From Sphingomonas faeni (GTDB lineage: Bacteria; Pseudomonadota; Alphaproteobacteria; Sphingomonadales; Sphingomonadaceae), in assembly GCF_023195535.1 (NCBI RefSeq), contig NZ_JALPNF010000001.1:62001-126000 (forward strand): a DNA stretch of 64,000 bases, read 5' to 3'. This document shows positions 62,362-64,000 of the stretch, one piece after another; the first letter of the stretch is position 1, and each line of letters starts with the position of its first letter. The notes beneath the pieces are model-generated. The model was not told the origin of the DNA, made no database searches, and was given only the letters and a program-made list of their open reading frames with translations. A program made the position numbers and the translations under genes.

Positions 62362-62936
62362 AAATCTCCCATGAGTGCGTCGCTGGTGATGATTGCGTCG
62401 GCGATCTCGGCGATCCGGCGGTTGGATCGCATCGCCTGCGCGCGCAGCAGGCCATACGCGGTCGGTTCGTCGATCCCGCGGCGCTTCATGACGATCGCCT
62501 TGGCGCGGTCGATCGTAGTGCGATCGGCCAGCGCGCTGCGCGCTTCATGCAACTCCGCCTGCAACCGCGCGAAAGCCTGGAACCGCCGGATCGCGAGATC
62601 GATGACGGGCTTGATTCGCTGCTTGGCGAGCCCGTCGACGATGTACGCCGACACGCCCGCATCGACCGCGGCGTTCGTGGACTCCGCATCGCTCTGGTCA
62701 ACAAACATCGCGATCGGCCGCGCCAGCGCGCGCGACACCGCGAAAAACTCCTCGAGTACGTCACGGCTCGGATTTTCGAGGTTGATCAGCACCACTTCCG
62801 GCGCGGCTTTCTCCAGCGCGGCGACCATCCCGATCGTTCCATCGATCACCACGAGATCGTCGAGCCCCGCCTCTCGCAGGCCGTCCGAAATGATCGCAGC
62901 ACGCGTGGTACTCGTGTCGATGATCGCGATGCGCAT
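62358..62936 (-). CDS. nasT: ANTAR-domain antiterminator NasT
   Basis: A 192-residue regulator with a receiver-like domain (residues 1-120, RIAIIDTSTTRAAII) and a C-terminal ANTAR RNA-binding domain (TIDRAKAIVMKRRGIDEPTA). It binds paired hexaloop stems in mRNA leaders and lets polymerase pass a terminator. The narK leader in this window carries that structure. nasT is the first gene of the nasTS pair and is followed directly by nasS. Confidence 0.93.
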   Translation of the reverse strand: MRIAIIDTSTTRAAIISDGLREAGLDDLVVIDGTIGMVAALEKAAPEVVLINLENPSRDVLEEFFAVSRALARPIAMFVDQSDAESTNAAVDAGVSAYIVDGLAKQRIKPVIDLAIRRFQAFARLQAELHEARSALADRTTIDRAKAIVMKRRGIDEPTAYGLLRAQAMRSNRRIAEIADAIITSDALMGDL

Positions 62937-63130
62937 CGTCGAGGCTTATTACGCGCCGTCTCGATTGGCGAGGCCGTGTCGGCGATTTTGGCAGCATGGG
63001 CTCGTCCGAAGCGACTGCGCATCGGACTATAAAGAGCCTCTGTCGTTCCCGCGATCCGGTGGTGGCGGCACTGCCGCGTTGCCCTTCTGATCCGACCGCG
63101 TCATTGTCGGTGCAATCAGGGGAGAATCGC

Positions 63131-64000
63131 GTGCGCAAGAACATCTGGCGAGCGTATGGGCTCGCGGTGCTGCTCGGATCGGCGGCCACCGCGCAGCAGC
63201 AGCCGGCCCCTGCCGATAACCCCCTTGCTGGTACCGCGCAGGGGGACGTGTCGGTCACGATCTACAATAACGACGTCGCGCTGGTGCAGGACATACGGTC
63301 GCTGTCTCTGCCGAACGGGCGGGTACGGCAGAGCTTCCCCGACGTGAGTGCATCGATCCGGCCGGAGACGGTATCGCTGACGGTGCCCGATGCCGCCATC
63401 GTCGAGCAGAACTTCGACTATGATCTGCTGAGCCCGTCGAGCCTGATGGAGAAAGCGGTCGGCGAGACGATCACGCTGGTGCGTACCAATCCCGCTACCG
63501 GTGCGGAGACTCGCGACCGTGCGAAGGTGCTGGCGGTCAATGGCGGTGTCGTCATCGAGGTCGGCGGCCATGTCGAAGTGCTTCGTGACGACGGACTGCC
63601 GGTGCGCGCGATCTTCGACCGGGTGCCCGACGCGCTGCGAGCCCGTCCGACGCTGTCGGTGACGCTCGCCAGTACGCGCGCGGGATCGCGGCCGGAGACA
63701 CTCTCCTACCTGAGCCGTGGGCTGGGCTGGAGCGCCGACTATGTGGCGCTGTTCGACGACAAGAGCGGGAAGGTGGACGTCCAGGGCTGGGTGACGCTGA
63801 AGAACACCAGCGGGACGACGTTCGGCAACGCCAGGACGTTGCTGGTCGCCGGCGAGGTCGGCAGCGCCGACGATGACGGGAACGGCAGTTACGCGCCACG
63901 CCGCCGCCGCATGACGACGACCCGGCCCGGGACCGAAAGCAGCGCGCGCGAGCAACTCGGTGACTTTTATCTATACCCCTTGGCCGAGCGGACCACGATC
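63131..64000 (+). CDS. DUF4139-family protein (partial, runs off window)
   Basis: N-terminal 290 residues of an exported DUF4139-type protein. The GTG at 63131 is preceded by GGGGAGAA and starts a signal peptide cut near ATAQQ. VSVTIYNNDVALVQDIRSLSLPNG, ASIRPETVSL and LSYLSRGLGWSADYVALFD are typical of the family, which has an uncharacterised beta-rich fold. The frame is open to the window end. It is divergent from nasT across about 195 bp. Confidence 0.85.
   Translation, partial: MRKNIWRAYGLAVLLGSAATAQQQPAPADNPLAGTAQGDVSVTIYNNDVALVQDIRSLSLPNGRVRQSFPDVSASIRPETVSLTVPDAAIVEQNFDYDLLSPSSLMEKAVGETITLVRTNPATGAETRDRAKVLAVNGGVVIEVGGHVEVLRDDGLPVRAIFDRVPDALRARPTLSVTLASTRAGSRPETLSYLSRGLGWSADYVALFDDKSGKVDVQGWVTLKNTSGTTFGNARTLLVAGEVGSADDDGNGSYAPRRRRMTTTRPGTESSAREQLGDFYLYPLAERTTI

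Noticed and set aside
61018..63090. 690-codon plus-strand open frame
   Set aside because: Antisense to nasS and nasT; composition is Arg/Pro/His-rich and lacks any domain.

Overview
The window is GC-rich alphaproteobacterial DNA, most like Sphingomonas or a close sphingomonad. The inference rests on gene content (three large TonB-dependent receptors, a SapC / JmjC-cupin / flavin-halogenase module, an FnrL-type regulator, NasS/NasT control of nitrate assimilation) and on two families of short palindromic repeats. No rRNA, tRNA, CRISPR array or complete transposase was seen.

Layout. 1-6487 (minus): an RND drug/solvent efflux operon (adaptor, pump, NodT-type outer-membrane lipoprotein) followed by an OmpR-type response regulator cut by the window edge. 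6488-7413: a decayed DUF892 (YciE-type) ferritin-like gene, a terminator and a small hypothetical gene. 7899-12723: a periplasmic acetamidase/formamidase-family protein, a serine hydrolase, a small acidic protein, a fatty-acid desaturase and a divergent PaaX-type regulator. 13051-20530 (minus): a five-gene unit encoding a tandem TetR regulator, an MFS carrier, a TonB receptor and two Ca-dependent PI-PLC-like phosphodiesterases. 20864-29589: a low-oxygen block with a hemerythrin-like gene, an FNR-type regulator, cydABX (including a 40-residue cydX), divergent cydDC and ompW, carrying four copies of a TTGACCGCGGTCAA-type box.

30109-36877: a DUF885 peptidase-like protein, a cluster of small genes ending in lysA, and a penicillin-acylase-family enzyme; an amidohydrolase remnant follows. 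37560-41781: a TonB receptor plus a PhoA-type alkaline phosphatase, suggesting phosphate scavenging. 41977-52921: a carbohydrate-type locus (TonB receptor, two halogenase-family flavoproteins, SapC, JmjC-cupin, LacI regulator, divergent MFS carrier) with LacI-like palindromes before the receptor.

53005-62936 (all minus): nitrate assimilation in the order nasT-nasS-[leader]-narK-nirB-nirD-nasA-cobA. The narK leader contains two stem-loops with A1/G4 hexaloops followed by an intrinsic terminator, the known architecture of ANTAR antitermination targets, and nasT encodes an ANTAR protein. A 156-bp palindromic repeat sits exactly after the nasA start codon, in frame, so that about 52 repeat-encoded residues precede the iron-sulfur motif. 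The window ends inside a DUF4139-family gene.

The strongest unusual points are the in-frame repeat at the start of nasA, the ANTAR leader, the FNR-box cluster around cyd/ompW, and the PI-PLC/TonB/MFS/tandem-TetR unit. All assignments come from reading motifs and context by eye; no database search or structure prediction was run.
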